Assembly: GCF_963678795.1 (NCBI RefSeq)
Contig: NZ_OY787453.1
Coordinates: 124,001-188,000 of the forward strand
Reading direction: 5' to 3'
DNA length: 64,000 nucleotides
Source of the DNA: an uncultured Methanoregula sp.
GTDB taxonomy: Archaea > Halobacteriota > Methanomicrobia > Methanomicrobiales > Methanospirillaceae
Under the pieces are notes generated by a model. The model made no database searches. It saw only the letters and a list, made by a program, of their open reading frames with translations, and had not been told where the DNA came from. A program made the position numbers and the translations under genes. This document shows positions 9,726 to 18,749 of the stretch, in pieces (within the stretch, counting starts at the first letter, position 1; each line of letters begins with the position of its first letter).

Positions 9726-10454
9726 TCACGGTTTTTTTGCGGTCTTCGTGATCCTTTTTGCAACCCGGTCATAGGTATCCATCACGTCTCCCTTGTTGAA
9801 ACGGTAGACATCCTTGTCGAGCGACTCGCCAGTCTTCCTGTCCCAGAGACGCATGGAGTCCATGCTGATCTCGTCCCCGAGATAGATCGTCTTGTTCTCC
9901 CGGCCGAATTCGATCTTGAAATCCACGAGAGTGATTCCCTGTTTTGCAAGAAGCTTTACGAGAAGTGCATTCACTTTAAGCGCAGCAGCCTTGATCTTCC
10001 TGAGCTCCTGCGGCGTCGCAATCTTAAGCGCCACGATCAACTCGTCATTGAGCATCGGGTCGTGCCTGGAGTCATCCTTGTAATCGATGACAATAACCGG
10101 CGGATCGAGTTTTGTGCCTTCCTTGAACGGATAATTCCGGACAATGGAACCGGCAGCGATATTCCGGACAATCACTTCGAGCGGGATCATCGCAAGCTCC
10201 CGCACTACCATGCGGTGGGCATCGAGCATTTCGATGAAATGGGTCCTGACCCCGTTCTTTGCAAGATACGCAAAGAAGAACGCCGAAACCCCTGCATTGT
10301 AACTGCCCTTGTTCTTGAGAACATCTTTCTTGCCGCCATCAAATGCCGTGATGTCGTCCCGGAATTCAACGATCAGTCTGCCTTTCTCATCAGTCCGGTA
10401 CACGGACTTTGCTTTTCCAGCATAGAGGATCTTTTTCTGCTTCACAATCTGCAC
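9726..10454 (-). CDS. purC: Phosphoribosylaminoimidazole-succinocarboxamide synthase (SAICAR synthase)
   Basis: This enzyme performs the ATP-dependent ligation of aspartate to CAIR in purine biosynthesis. At 242 residues it has the normal family length. LYAGKAKSVY at the N-terminus, RNIAAGSIVRNYPFKEG, LVDFKIEFGR and LGDEISMDSMRLWD are all conserved PurC blocks. The start overlaps the end of cofG by 13 bp, so translation is probably coupled. purF (41 kb) and purM (51.4 kb) lie elsewhere, so the pathway is dispersed. Confidence 0.97.
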   Translation of the reverse strand: MQIVKQKKILYAGKAKSVYRTDEKGRLIVEFRDDITAFDGGKKDVLKNKGSYNAGVSAFFFAYLAKNGVRTHFIEMLDAHRMVVRELAMIPLEVIVRNIAAGSIVRNYPFKEGTKLDPPVIVIDYKDDSRHDPMLNDELIVALKIATPQELRKIKAAALKVNALLVKLLAKQGITLVDFKIEFGRENKTIYLGDEISMDSMRLWDRKTGESLDKDVYRFNKGDVMDTYDRVAKRITKTAKKP

Positions 10455-11449
10455 CCTTCATTAATTCTTTGTTCGAGCCGGTTTATTAGGAGTTGCAGGG
10501 CCGGCGGATACCAGCCCCGCTCAATATACCGGGGATAGATACAGAGCCTCTCGCGGAGCACGGCAATCCCGGCTATTGTCCTGAGCTCTTCCAGCGCGGG
10601 CCAAGGGTGTTCCGGGTTCACGTAATCGATCGTCAGCGGCGACACTCCCCCAAGGTCATCGACCCCGCAGGGTATGAGGAGGGATGCATCGATAAGGTTT
10701 GGCGGGATCTGGATAGCAATCTCTTCCGGGAGGATATCCCGCGCCATATGAATAGTGGCGCAGATCTCATCCGTAGTGGGGACAGGACTTTTACCAAGGG
10801 GTGTTCCGGGCTTCGGGCAGAAGTTCTGGATGATCACTTCCTGGATATGCCCGTACCGCTTGTGGAGATCCCGTATGGCGAAGAGCGAGTCTTCCCGGTC
10901 GGCCATGGTCTCTCCAATCCCGAGAAGAAGGCCGGTCGTGAACGGGATCCTGAGTTTTCCGGCATCCTCCATCATTGCAAGGCGGACATCCGGTGATTTT
11001 CCAATGGAAGTGGCATGGGCCGGGATCTCTGCCGTGGTCTCAAGCATCAGCCCCATGCTCGCATTCACGTGCCGGAGCAGGTCCATCTCTTCGTACGTGA
11101 GAATCCCGGCATTAGTGTGGGGAAGAACACCGAACTCGATACTCTTTTTGCACATGGCCTCGCAGTAATCGAGGATGGTGGCATATCCGGCGGACCGGAG
11201 TATCCCGGAAAACCCGGGCTCCACCTCCGGGCGCTCCCCGAACGTAAAAAGAGCCTCGGTGCAGCCCAGTGCCGCACCCCGCTCAAGCGTCCGCTCAACA
11301 TCATCCTGAGCCATGAGGCAGCCTTCCTGCACGGGTGTGCGGAAACAGCAGTACCCGCAGCGGTTGCGGCAGACCGTGGTGAGCGGAAGAAAGACATTTT
11401 TTGAATAGGTGATCGTCCGGGGCTGCATAAGATGAGGTTTACTGCGCAT
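10442..11449 (-). CDS. cofG: 7,8-didemethyl-8-hydroxy-5-deazariboflavin synthase subunit CofG
   Basis: This radical SAM protein is one half of FO synthase (CofG+CofH), which makes the deazaflavin ring of coenzyme F420. The cluster motif is CRNRCGYC (CxxxCxxC), followed by FTFGERPEV and a CofG-like C-terminus (IPPNLIDASLLIPCGVDDLGG). At 335 residues it is a stand-alone CofG, so cofH must be outside the window. It could start at the Met at 11428 (MQPRTITY). purC overlaps its 3' end. cofC and cofE of the same pathway lie at 14.4 and 18.0 kb. Confidence 0.95.
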   Translation of the reverse strand: MRSKPHLMQPRTITYSKNVFLPLTTVCRNRCGYCCFRTPVQEGCLMAQDDVERTLERGAALGCTEALFTFGERPEVEPGFSGILRSAGYATILDYCEAMCKKSIEFGVLPHTNAGILTYEEMDLLRHVNASMGLMLETTAEIPAHATSIGKSPDVRLAMMEDAGKLRIPFTTGLLLGIGETMADREDSLFAIRDLHKRYGHIQEVIIQNFCPKPGTPLGKSPVPTTDEICATIHMARDILPEEIAIQIPPNLIDASLLIPCGVDDLGGVSPLTIDYVNPEHPWPALEELRTIAGIAVLRERLCIYPRYIERGWYPPALQLLINRLEQRINEGCRL

Positions 11450-11583
11450 CTATTGAAATCTGTTGTTGGCGACGCATCGCTGCTGCACCAGAACTGATGA
11501 AAACGGCAACTATAATGTGCAGGGCCGTTCATAGTTCAAGATGCTTATGAGCGGTTCTTCGCCATGACCTTTCAGGTGTTCTG

Positions 11584-12342
11584 ATGTTATTCAAGGAAAA
11601 GGAACCGGGAACGGGATCTGACCGCGAATCTTCTGATAAAGAGGAGCCGCAGCTTTATCCCGGTTTGACCCCGGAAGAACTAAGGGCCGCACTTGCGTTT
11701 GCCGAGAAGAAGCTCCAGCTGGTTGGCAGTGTCACACGGCATGACGTTCTCAACCAGCTGACGGCAATCGTCGGGTACAACGAACTGCTCGGGATGATGA
11801 TCGAAGATCCCAAACTGAAAACCTATCTCGAACGGGAACGACATGCGGTCGACAAGATCCGCAGGCAGTTCCAGTTTGCCAAGGACTACCAGAATATCGG
11901 GGCTGCCCCGTTTGCGTGGCTCCCGCTCCGGCAGCTCATCCACCAGGCCGGCGAGGAGGCCGACCTGCGTCCCATCCAGATTCTGGACGAGACCGGCCCG
12001 GCATCTGTCTTTGCAGACCCCCAGTTTGTCAAGGTCATCATCCAGATCCTGGATAATACCCGGCGTCACGGGATCAGGGCCACCCGTATCCGTATATTCC
12101 TGCAGGATGGCCCGGCAGGTGGCACGCAGCTCATTTTCGAAGACGATGGCGAAGGCATTCCTGCAGGTGACAAGACAAAGATCTTCGAACGCGGTTTTGG
12201 CAAAGGTACCGGATGGGGTCTTTTCCTTGCCCGGGAGATCCTGGAATTCTGCGGGATGAGTATACGGGAGAGCGGTGAACCGGGAAAAGGTGCACGGTTG
12301 GTGATTACCCTCCCGGAAGAAAAGATCCGGAAAAACGGATAA
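11584..12342 (+). CDS. Soluble orphan sensor histidine kinase core
   Basis: This 252-residue cytoplasmic kinase has no membrane or sensor domain. The phosphoacceptor region is VTRHDVLNQLTAIVGY (H-box of the type common in methanogen kinases), the N-box is ILDNTRRHG, the G-boxes are EDDGEGIP and GTGWGLFLAREI. It is similar in layout to the C-terminal half of the kinase at 26.9 kb (TRHDIRNQL). The first ~35 residues are charged and probably disordered. No response regulator is adjacent; one lies at 39.3 kb. Confidence 0.85.
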   Translation: MLFKEKEPGTGSDRESSDKEEPQLYPGLTPEELRAALAFAEKKLQLVGSVTRHDVLNQLTAIVGYNELLGMMIEDPKLKTYLERERHAVDKIRRQFQFAKDYQNIGAAPFAWLPLRQLIHQAGEEADLRPIQILDETGPASVFADPQFVKVIIQILDNTRRHGIRATRIRIFLQDGPAGGTQLIFEDDGEGIPAGDKTKIFERGFGKGTGWGLFLAREILEFCGMSIRESGEPGKGARLVITLPEEKIRKNG

Positions 12343-12401
12343 CGTTTACTTTCGTGCGCGTTGCCTGGAAACAACGGCTGCCGGCATGAATAGTAACATA
12401 A

Positions 12402-13130
12402 TTATTTCCATGACCACGCGAACCGGATAACGTTCTTAGGGCAGACATCTGCACAGCTCCCGCAGATAATACATTCCGGATTCTGGAACTCATTGTTCCC
12501 TGCCATCTCCTGGACGGGCAGGCTCATCGGACAGGCGCTTTCGCATTTTTTACACTTAATGCAATCATCCGGTTCAGCTGCAAGATGGAGCGACGGGATC
12601 CTTATCCGGTTCCTGATCCGGGTAATGGCCATGAAAACCACGGACATGGGACAGAAGTAATTGCACATCCCCCTGCGCCCGAAGATGAGAACGAGCACGA
12701 AGACGCCAAGGGTCATCCCGTACAGGAAGAGGTATGCTCCTGCGTTCCATGGGGGCAGGCCGTTCCCGAGACCGAAGAGCGGATTCACTGCAAGGACTCC
12801 TGCTCCTGCGGTAAGGACAATTGCCCCGCCAACCCAGATGACGGCGAGGAGGTACTTCAGGTACCGCAGGTACGGGACCCTCCGCAGTTTTGTCTTAACC
12901 GCTTTATCTAAGATCTCCTGCTCGGCACCCATCGGGCAGAGATATCCGCAGAATGCCCTGCCGAAGATGAACGTAAGGAGGAACACGGATATCCAGAAGA
13001 TGAACGCGGCGGCGATGACCCCCTGTAAGAGACCCATCATCATCACGAGCGGAGAGATGTAAACAAACGTCACCGACATCATGAGAAACGAGAGGAAGAG
13101 GATGGCGGTGCGGATCTGCTGGCGGTTCAT
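12402..13130 (-). CDS. NapH-like 4Fe-4S membrane protein
   Basis: This is a predicted membrane electron-transfer protein. Membrane segments at about residues 10-30, 40-60, 88-112 and 122-145 are interleaved with two CxxxCP motifs (FCGYLCPMG and MCNYFCPMS), typical of the NapH/CcoG family. The C-terminus has two 4Fe-4S ferredoxin motifs (CIKCKKCESACP and CIICGSCADVCP). The electron donor and acceptor are unknown. ATG 13130 was chosen over GTG 13145. The gene stands alone and convergent with the kinase. Confidence 0.88.
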   Translation of the reverse strand: MNRQQIRTAILFLSFLMMSVTFVYISPLVMMMGLLQGVIAAAFIFWISVFLLTFIFGRAFCGYLCPMGAEQEILDKAVKTKLRRVPYLRYLKYLLAVIWVGGAIVLTAGAGVLAVNPLFGLGNGLPPWNAGAYLFLYGMTLGVFVLVLIFGRRGMCNYFCPMSVVFMAITRIRNRIRIPSLHLAAEPDDCIKCKKCESACPMSLPVQEMAGNNEFQNPECIICGSCADVCPKNVIRFAWSWK

Positions 13131-13225
13131 ACCCTGATCTATCACAGGTCATTGATGATATGTCTTGAGGAATATGCAATAGCGGACCACCGGTTTTTAT
13201 TCCCGGCAGAACGAACACTGGGTAA

Positions 13226-13795
13226 ATGCGCGAGATCTTCCGCAAGCTGGTACATATCCTCTTCGGCCTTGGTGTTGCAGGACTGGTGATCGTATTCGAC
13301 CGTCCGGTTGCGATGGCCCTTCTTGCCGCCGGCCTTTTGATCGGCGTGGTCCTCATCGATATCCTGTTGCGGGGTTACCATATTCCCCTCTTCTCGTTCC
13401 TGGTGGATTTTGCGGACCGGGGGGACTGCCTGCCGGGCCGGGGAGCGCTCTTTTTTGCTGTCAGTGCCCTCGCCTGTATCATCCTTTTTCCCGCGCCGGT
13501 TGCCGTTCCCGCGCTGGTAACCATCGCCGTGCTTGACGGCGTGGCAACGCTTGTCGGGGTGCGATTCGGGCGGATTCGTATCTTTAATGGCAAATCCCTG
13601 GAAGGAACCACAGCCGGGATCGTGGTAACTGCATTAGTCCTTCTCCCGTTCCTGACGGTTCCCGGGGCGATATTCGTATCCGTCATCGCCGGCCTCATCG
13701 AACTGCTCTCGCCCATTGACGACAATCTTGTGATCACGCCCTGCATCTGCGTCCTTCTGGAACTCCTGCCGGTGCTGATCCGCACAACTGCCTGA
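13226..13795 (+). CDS. Dolichol kinase / phytol kinase-like (CTP-transferase) integral membrane protein
   Basis: This 189-residue polytopic protein has about six hydrophobic segments. The start MREIFRKLVHILFGLG and the GKSLEGTTAG motif near residue 130 are the hallmarks of the SEC59/phytol-kinase branch of the CDP-diglyceride synthetase superfamily. It probably phosphorylates a polyprenol such as an archaeal lipid carrier, using CTP. The role is inferred from family only. Confidence 0.82.
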   Translation: MREIFRKLVHILFGLGVAGLVIVFDRPVAMALLAAGLLIGVVLIDILLRGYHIPLFSFLVDFADRGDCLPGRGALFFAVSALACIILFPAPVAVPALVTIAVLDGVATLVGVRFGRIRIFNGKSLEGTTAGIVVTALVLLPFLTVPGAIFVSVIAGLIELLSPIDDNLVITPCICVLLELLPVLIRTTA

Positions 13796-13845
13796 TCCCG
13801 GGGATACCCGCGCCCGGAAATCCGGCCATTTAAAAAAGGGAACGA

Positions 13846-14343
13846 TCAGGGCTCCTGTTCCAGTTTTTCTTTGTCGATTGCAACGTATATGTCGACTTCC
13901 TTGTTCAAAGGCCGGGCGAACCGCTTGTCATAAACCTCGAAATCGTACGTATATGTCCGGGGAAGGGCTGAGAGCCAGACCGTGCTCCAGACTCCAAGCA
14001 CTTCATCCGGCATCCTGCCTTTGGCATTGAAGACCGCATAGGTCTGCGCCGGAATGCGCCTGACTTCCATTCCTTCGGGGACCGATGGAGCCCTTGTCAC
14101 CCCGCAGCCGAGCAGGAACGAGTATTCGCCCCGCCAGTCGCTCGCATAATCGGAATAGACAACGTACATGGCCGGGGGAACTGCCCGGTTCTTTATTTTT
14201 GCCGCTGCGTTCTGTGCGAAAAATTCCGTCCAGCAGGCGGGGATATCATCGATGCTCCTGCCATCGGCATTGCAGGTTCTCCGGGAGAGTCCGACGACTG
14301 TTCGTTCAGGGACTTTCCGTATGGTATACCGGATATTCTCCAT
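13846..14343 (-). CDS. GyrI-like (AraC effector-binding type) small-molecule-binding protein
   Basis: This 165-residue protein is a stand-alone GyrI-like/effector-binding domain. The N-terminal IRYTIRKVPERTVVGLSRR and the C-terminal FEVYDKRF...EVDIYVAI are the usual ends of the domain, and VRRIPAQTYAVFNAKG is its central strand. Such domains bind small hydrophobic ligands and can accompany regulators; no DNA-binding part is present here. It is divergent from cofC, with 103 bp between starts. Confidence 0.8.
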   Translation of the reverse strand: MENIRYTIRKVPERTVVGLSRRTCNADGRSIDDIPACWTEFFAQNAAAKIKNRAVPPAMYVVYSDYASDWRGEYSFLLGCGVTRAPSVPEGMEVRRIPAQTYAVFNAKGRMPDEVLGVWSTVWLSALPRTYTYDFEVYDKRFARPLNKEVDIYVAIDKEKLEQEP

Positions 14344-14446
14344 TCCCGGAATTTTTTGCGGCTGAGATGTTAAACCAAACCATTTCTACCGGCAGGAGAT
14401 GCAATATCAGTATCTTTTTTTCATTCCCCTGCGTATCACGGTACAC

Positions 14447-15073
14447 ATGTGTCCTCCAGCACTCATTCCCTATAAACCAAAAAACCCCAAGACCCGCCTT
14501 TCCGCGATACTCAGTCAGGAGGAACGGGAGCAGTTTGCCCTGGCCATGCTCTCGGACGTTAAAGAAGCAGTAAAAGATGCTATGTGCAGCCCGGTGCTGG
14601 TCTGCTCGGAGCTCTTCGACAGCGAGGATGTCCAGGTCACTATCACCGATACCGACCTGAACGGGACCCTCAATGGGATCCTCCCCGAGTCTGTTGCAGA
14701 GACCCTCATCATCATGGCTGACCTGCCGCTTGCCAATACCGAGTCCATCCGCCGGGTCCTCTCGACGAAGATGGATATGGCCATCGTTCCCGGACGGGGC
14801 GGCGGAACGAACGTGATCTTCGTCAAGGAGCCAAAGCGCTTCCATGTCGACTATTATGGTGCCAGTTTCATGAAACACATGAAGATCGCGGAGGACGCGG
14901 GCCTCTCCTGCGAGGTCATCGATTCGTTCCGGCTCCACACGGACATCGATGAAGAGGAGGATCTCGTTGAACTCCTGATCCACGGGTCAGGAAAGAGCAG
15001 GACTTACCTGGAGGAGCTTGGCTTCTCCCTTGCTGCTGAGAACGGCAGGGTCGGGGTAGTCCGGAAGCGATAG
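14447..15073 (+). CDS. cofC: 2-phospho-L-lactate guanylyltransferase
   Basis: CofC activates 2-phospholactate (or a related phospho-acid) with GTP for coupling to FO in F420 synthesis. The 208-residue product begins MCPPALIPYKPKNPKTRLS, the conserved CofC N-terminus, and contains MVIVPGRGGGTNVIF-like (MAIVPGRGGGTNVIFV) and SCEVIDSFRLHTDIDEEEDL, which are family blocks. ATG 14447 is preferred over an upstream in-frame start at 14399. Other F420 genes in the window are cofG and cofE. It is followed closely by the RNase III gene. Confidence 0.93.
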   Translation: MCPPALIPYKPKNPKTRLSAILSQEEREQFALAMLSDVKEAVKDAMCSPVLVCSELFDSEDVQVTITDTDLNGTLNGILPESVAETLIIMADLPLANTESIRRVLSTKMDMAIVPGRGGGTNVIFVKEPKRFHVDYYGASFMKHMKIAEDAGLSCEVIDSFRLHTDIDEEEDLVELLIHGSGKSRTYLEELGFSLAAENGRVGVVRKR

Positions 15074-15104
15074 GATTATCTCTCTCATTTACAGAAGGCT
15101 TGGT

Positions 15105-15818
15105 ATGATACGGGTGTCAGGATATACTCTAACTGATTTACTCCATGAAGCTGATCCTGACGTCGATGCTATCGTTGGAACTTTCATCTCCCTCTTCAAT
15201 GCCGCGTACGGGACGCCCGGTGCCGATCGCTGGGATATCACCAAGGAAGACTGGCAGCGGTACGAGTTCCTGGGCGATCGCGTCCTCTCGCTGATCATCG
15301 CCCAGACGCTCTTTACCCAGCGCCAGGGGGTGCTCGATGAGGGTGAGATGACGCGGATACTCAACGGGGTGGTCTCCAACAAGGCCCTGGACCTGTTATC
15401 CCGGCAGCATGAGAAGAAAGTTTTTACCCGGCTTATCCCTCTTGCCATCGGTGAGCAGAACACCTATGGCGAGAAGGTCACCGGCGGGGCGTTTGAGGCA
15501 TTTATCGGGGCCCTCTATTGCGAAGTGGGGCTTGATGACGTTACTTACTTTGTCAATGCCATCATGAAGAGGGCACTCGACACCTGCAATCCCCACGAGA
15601 ACGTGATCGGAATCCTGCAGGAATATTACCAGAAGGAAAACCGGCCCCTCCCTAATTATGAAGAGATATCCCGGAACGGGCCTGAGCACAAACCGCTTTT
15701 TACGGTCAGGGTCACTCTCGCGGACGGGAAGACCTTTGACGGATCAGGGGCCACTCTTTCCGATGCTCGGAAGGATGCTGCCCGGAAGGCCCTGGACGGG
15801 ATCTGCCGGAACGCGTGA
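15105..15818 (+). CDS. Ribonuclease III-like protein with dsRNA-binding domain
   Basis: This 237-residue protein has an RNase III domain (about 20-150) and a dsRNA-binding domain (about 165-235). The signature is YEFLGDRVL (normally ERLEFLGDxxL); Glu and Asp matching E. coli E41 and D45 are kept. The second site reads TGGAFEAFIGALY, where the usual A-D-x-x-E-A has Gly in place of the metal-ligand Asp (E. coli D114), while the Glu (E117) is kept. The dsRBD has the expected GPEHKPLF and a C-terminal Ala-rich helix. Class I RNase III is uncommon in archaea. Activity cannot be assumed given the changed ligand. Confidence 0.88.
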   Translation: MIRVSGYTLTDLLHEADPDVDAIVGTFISLFNAAYGTPGADRWDITKEDWQRYEFLGDRVLSLIIAQTLFTQRQGVLDEGEMTRILNGVVSNKALDLLSRQHEKKVFTRLIPLAIGEQNTYGEKVTGGAFEAFIGALYCEVGLDDVTYFVNAIMKRALDTCNPHENVIGILQEYYQKENRPLPNYEEISRNGPEHKPLFTVRVTLADGKTFDGSGATLSDARKDAARKALDGICRNA

Positions 15819-15865
15819 GCCGCCGGAAGAGACCTGTGATCCATATCCTGTGACGAAACGCCCGG

Positions 15866-16516
15866 TCACTTTTTCTCTTTCCCGAAATGCTCGTTCCGGA
15901 ACCTTATGAGCCCGTCGCAGAACTCTGCACGGTACTTCTCCATGGAGAGGCTTCCTTCCTGGAACTGGCAGTCATCCTCCTCGATGACTTGGTTGATAAG
16001 GTCGTGCGTCGGGAGGAGGAGATCGAGGGGCACTTTGGCCTTCTCGGATCCCCGGACCAGGGCTTCCCTGAAAAGGCCGATACAGTACGCTACCCGGTAC
16101 CTGTAAACGGACTTTGTTTTTATGAGATATTCCGCCACCCGCTCAGTCTCGATGCGGATAAAATCCTCCTTGATCTTCTCATCCCTGCACTTCCCGAGCA
16201 TGTACTTGTAATGTGCATACGGGTACATCTCTTCAAGTTCGGCAGGGACAATACCGCAGGTGCCGAAGATCACGATGTGGTACCGGGACGGGTCGAAGAC
16301 CTGGGAGATGATCATCCGTATGATCTGGTGGCTGGGGCTGGTTGAGTAGGGTTTCCTGACCGCACAGGGCATGAATATGGCGATATCGCGGGGTTCGATC
16401 TCGTAATCGTCGATGATATACCGGTACGATTTCTCGAACTCCGGAAGGTAAAACGGCGGATCGGTGAGGATTGGCAGTTTTTCTCCATTGCCGGGGGTGT
16501 CTTTTTTATCAGTCAT
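15866..16516 (-). CDS. Stand-alone archaeosine synthase core domain (DUF5591, ArcS-like)
   Basis: This 216-residue protein contains PCAVRKPYSTSPSH near residue 50, an exact match to the ArcS-specific motif P-C-x3-K-P-Y-x2-S-x2-H. ArcS is known to attach lysine to preQ0 in tRNA before a radical SAM partner forms archaeosine. Full-length ArcS also has TGT-like and PUA parts; only the core is present here, so this is either a split ArcS subunit or a paralogue. ATG 16516 was chosen over TTG 16558. Confidence 0.82.
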   Translation of the reverse strand: MTDKKDTPGNGEKLPILTDPPFYLPEFEKSYRYIIDDYEIEPRDIAIFMPCAVRKPYSTSPSHQIIRMIISQVFDPSRYHIVIFGTCGIVPAELEEMYPYAHYKYMLGKCRDEKIKEDFIRIETERVAEYLIKTKSVYRYRVAYCIGLFREALVRGSEKAKVPLDLLLPTHDLINQVIEEDDCQFQEGSLSMEKYRAEFCDGLIRFRNEHFGKEKK

Positions 16517-16637
16517 CCGGTGTTCACTATCAGATTGTTCGGGGAATACAAGAATCAACCGTCCGTGTTCCGGAGCTGATGGCCAGATTGCTTATGGGAC
16601 AGGTGGTTGAGGGAATGAACGGGTCGGATGAGAACAC

Positions 16638-17474
16638 TCATGCCTCCACTCGCTCCCAGTGACCATCCGGGTAATATGCGATACGGACGCCGTCATCGGC
16701 AAAAAATCTCCCGCCGGGATACCGGCTCCACCAGTCAAGGTTGAGCCAGTAGCGGGGACCAGCCGGGCCGTTGGTGATATGACAGCCCACGTCCGCGATC
16801 CTGTAACGCTGCCGGATATATGCTGCGGCAGCCTCGAACTCTTCCTTTGTTGTCCCGATATACACTTCCGGGTAGGCATGGCCGGCGGTGCCGTTCGAAG
16901 CATATATGACGCGGGCATCCCCGCCAACCGATTCTATCATGGCGGCAACCACGATGGCGAAGTCATCGCAGTCGCCTTTGAGCCCGAGAGCAATGGTATG
17001 GCTGGCAGGGGAATAATAGTCGCCGCTGTTCGGATCATCCACGTAGGTCCAGCGGGAGTACACCGCTTCCCAGAGGTCGCAGATCTGGGCGAGGTTGAAC
17101 GGCCCGCCATGGGGCTTCTGGATGAGCGAGACGGCAAAATCCCGGGTGACCGGGTCCCGCGAGTCTATGGCATCACGGATGACTGTGGCTTTCCGGTCTT
17201 CTGATGAAGTGCCGTTCCTGTCCGGGCCGGTCATACTCCCCGCTGAGGTATTGACGATGTTCTGGTACAGGAAATAACGGGAAGTATCTGCACCGGAAGA
17301 CCGGCTGACTGGTGCTCCGGTTCCGGGTCCGCCGGTATGGATACAACCGGCGCAGGAGAGAAGGAGAACGATGAGGAGAATGGGAATAACGAGAACCCTG
17401 AGCGTCCCGGCGGGCCGTTGGGACCGGCAACGGCCGATGATCTCCGGGATTTTTGGACCCTTCATTCCTGCCAT
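16638..17474 (-). CDS. Transglutaminase-like lipoprotein
   Basis: This 278-residue predicted surface lipoprotein has a hydrophobic segment at about residues 24-42 ending in a lipobox (LLSCAGC). A transglutaminase-like cysteine peptidase fold follows, with catalytic candidates Cys in LKGDCDDFAIV, His in AGHAYPEVYI and Asp in WLNLDWW. In prokaryotes such domains act as proteases or cross-linkers on the cell surface. The first 20 residues are basic and the start could be at an internal Met. The substrate is unknown. Confidence 0.85.
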   Translation of the reverse strand: MAGMKGPKIPEIIGRCRSQRPAGTLRVLVIPILLIVLLLSCAGCIHTGGPGTGAPVSRSSGADTSRYFLYQNIVNTSAGSMTGPDRNGTSSEDRKATVIRDAIDSRDPVTRDFAVSLIQKPHGGPFNLAQICDLWEAVYSRWTYVDDPNSGDYYSPASHTIALGLKGDCDDFAIVVAAMIESVGGDARVIYASNGTAGHAYPEVYIGTTKEEFEAAAAYIRQRYRIADVGCHITNGPAGPRYWLNLDWWSRYPGGRFFADDGVRIAYYPDGHWERVEA

Positions 17475-17972
17475 ACCCGGAAGATCTCGGTGCCCGAGAG
17501 GATTACATTTTGTGTCCGGTTCTCGCGGACCTGGAAGAGTTGCAGATAAGGGTATTCCCCCACAGGGAGACCGTCATTTTGGGACGGCTTAAAAATCTAA
17601 AAAGCCAAAAAATGACGGGTGCTAACCTGCCTATTCCCCCGGAAGCGATGAACGCCGCCACCCCCGACAGGGCGCCCCCGCGGCGGGTCAGTGACCGGAG
17701 ATAATCAAAACATTTCCCTCGTTTCCCGTTCCTGAATAGCATGAATGGTAAATATTATCCAAAGGCATCCCCCGTCACGATAGTGTTGTATTACCTGTTC
17801 CGAGGCATCACGTACGCCCCCGCCCCCCGTGGAGGCAGGGCTGGCATAAAGGGGTGATAATATTTTCTAAAATACATCTTCTGCAACGCAGAAAACCCAA
17901 AAAGCAAATGGAGGGGATCATCCTCATAATTCCCCGTGCATCCGGCTTATCAACGTGTGATATACTTCGAAG
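17475..17972. other. Intergenic region with possible terminator hairpin
   Basis: This 498-bp gap has no convincing gene. It contains C/G-rich tracts (17660-17690, 17815-17840) and an A/T-rich block (17855-17880). A small inverted repeat ttctgc-aac-gcagaa at 17879-17893, downstream of cofE on the minus strand, could help end the glyA-folD-DHPS-cofE transcript. Confidence 0.45.
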
Positions 17973-18749
17973 TTACCACTCGGTCCGGCTGTTCCGGAAC
18001 GCGCCCATGAACAGGCAGTCGGTGGCATCGATCGTCTCGATACCAACATGATCCCCGATGGAGAGCCCGATCCCCCGGACGATTGCTGCGGGTGTACACT
18101 CATCCGCTTCGCCCATCACGAGTTCTGCAGCAGAAGCGATGTTGTCTGCCACTGCCCGTTTTGTTACTTCCAGTTTCCTTCCGAAAAGATCGCACCGGCC
18201 GCGGTCATCGATCACGGCAGTGATCCCGGCTGCCCCGATGGCAACCCCGCTGCAGCCAAGGCGCATGGCATGGGTGCGGCTGTCGGCGATGATGACCCCG
18301 ATGTTCTTTCCCGTCAGATCCTTTATCATATCCTTGATGGCAGAAGCGCTCTTGTCCGGGTTTGCCGGCAATGGGGTTACGCAGCCCGGTGGTGCATTCG
18401 ATGCGTCAACGCCGGCATTGGGCAGGAGTGTCCCGTTCTTCATGCAGAGAAGGAAACCGGGAATACCCCCGACCACAGAATCGCTCTCCCGGAGAACTAC
18501 TTCTGCAGTCCGGGGATCCATGTGGTATTGTTCCGCCAGCTCGGCGGCACGCTTTGATGGGGTGACGAAGGAGAGGTCAACCACGTTTCCTTCCGCGGTT
18601 GCCACGGCGGTCTCTGCAAGTACAAGAATATCCTCCTCCTCAAAACCATTGCACACGTCTCCTGCGGCTGCTACGACCCGTTCTGCAATGGAATCGCCGC
18701 TGCGAATAATTCCCGTCGAGAGCCCGAAGACCTCGAACGTGCTGTTCAT
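17973..18749 (-). CDS. cofE: Coenzyme F420-0:L-glutamate ligase
   Basis: CofE adds gamma-linked glutamate to F420-0 using GTP. The 258-residue protein shows the family blocks GFEEEDILVLAETAV, GIPGFLLCMKNGTLLPNAGVDASN, IADSRTHAMRLGCSGVAIG and DLFGRKLEVTKRAVADN. It is the last gene of a minus-strand operon; its ATG overlaps the stop of the DHPS-like gene by 4 bp (ATGA), so translation is coupled. Confidence 0.96.
   Translation of the reverse strand: MNSTFEVFGLSTGIIRSGDSIAERVVAAAGDVCNGFEEEDILVLAETAVATAEGNVVDLSFVTPSKRAAELAEQYHMDPRTAEVVLRESDSVVGGIPGFLLCMKNGTLLPNAGVDASNAPPGCVTPLPANPDKSASAIKDMIKDLTGKNIGVIIADSRTHAMRLGCSGVAIGAAGITAVIDDRGRCDLFGRKLEVTKRAVADNIASAAELVMGEADECTPAAIVRGIGLSIGDHVGIETIDATDCLFMGAFRNSRTEW

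Noticed and set aside
9696..10538. 280-residue plus-strand frame
   Set aside because: It is antisense to purC, which has clear family motifs.
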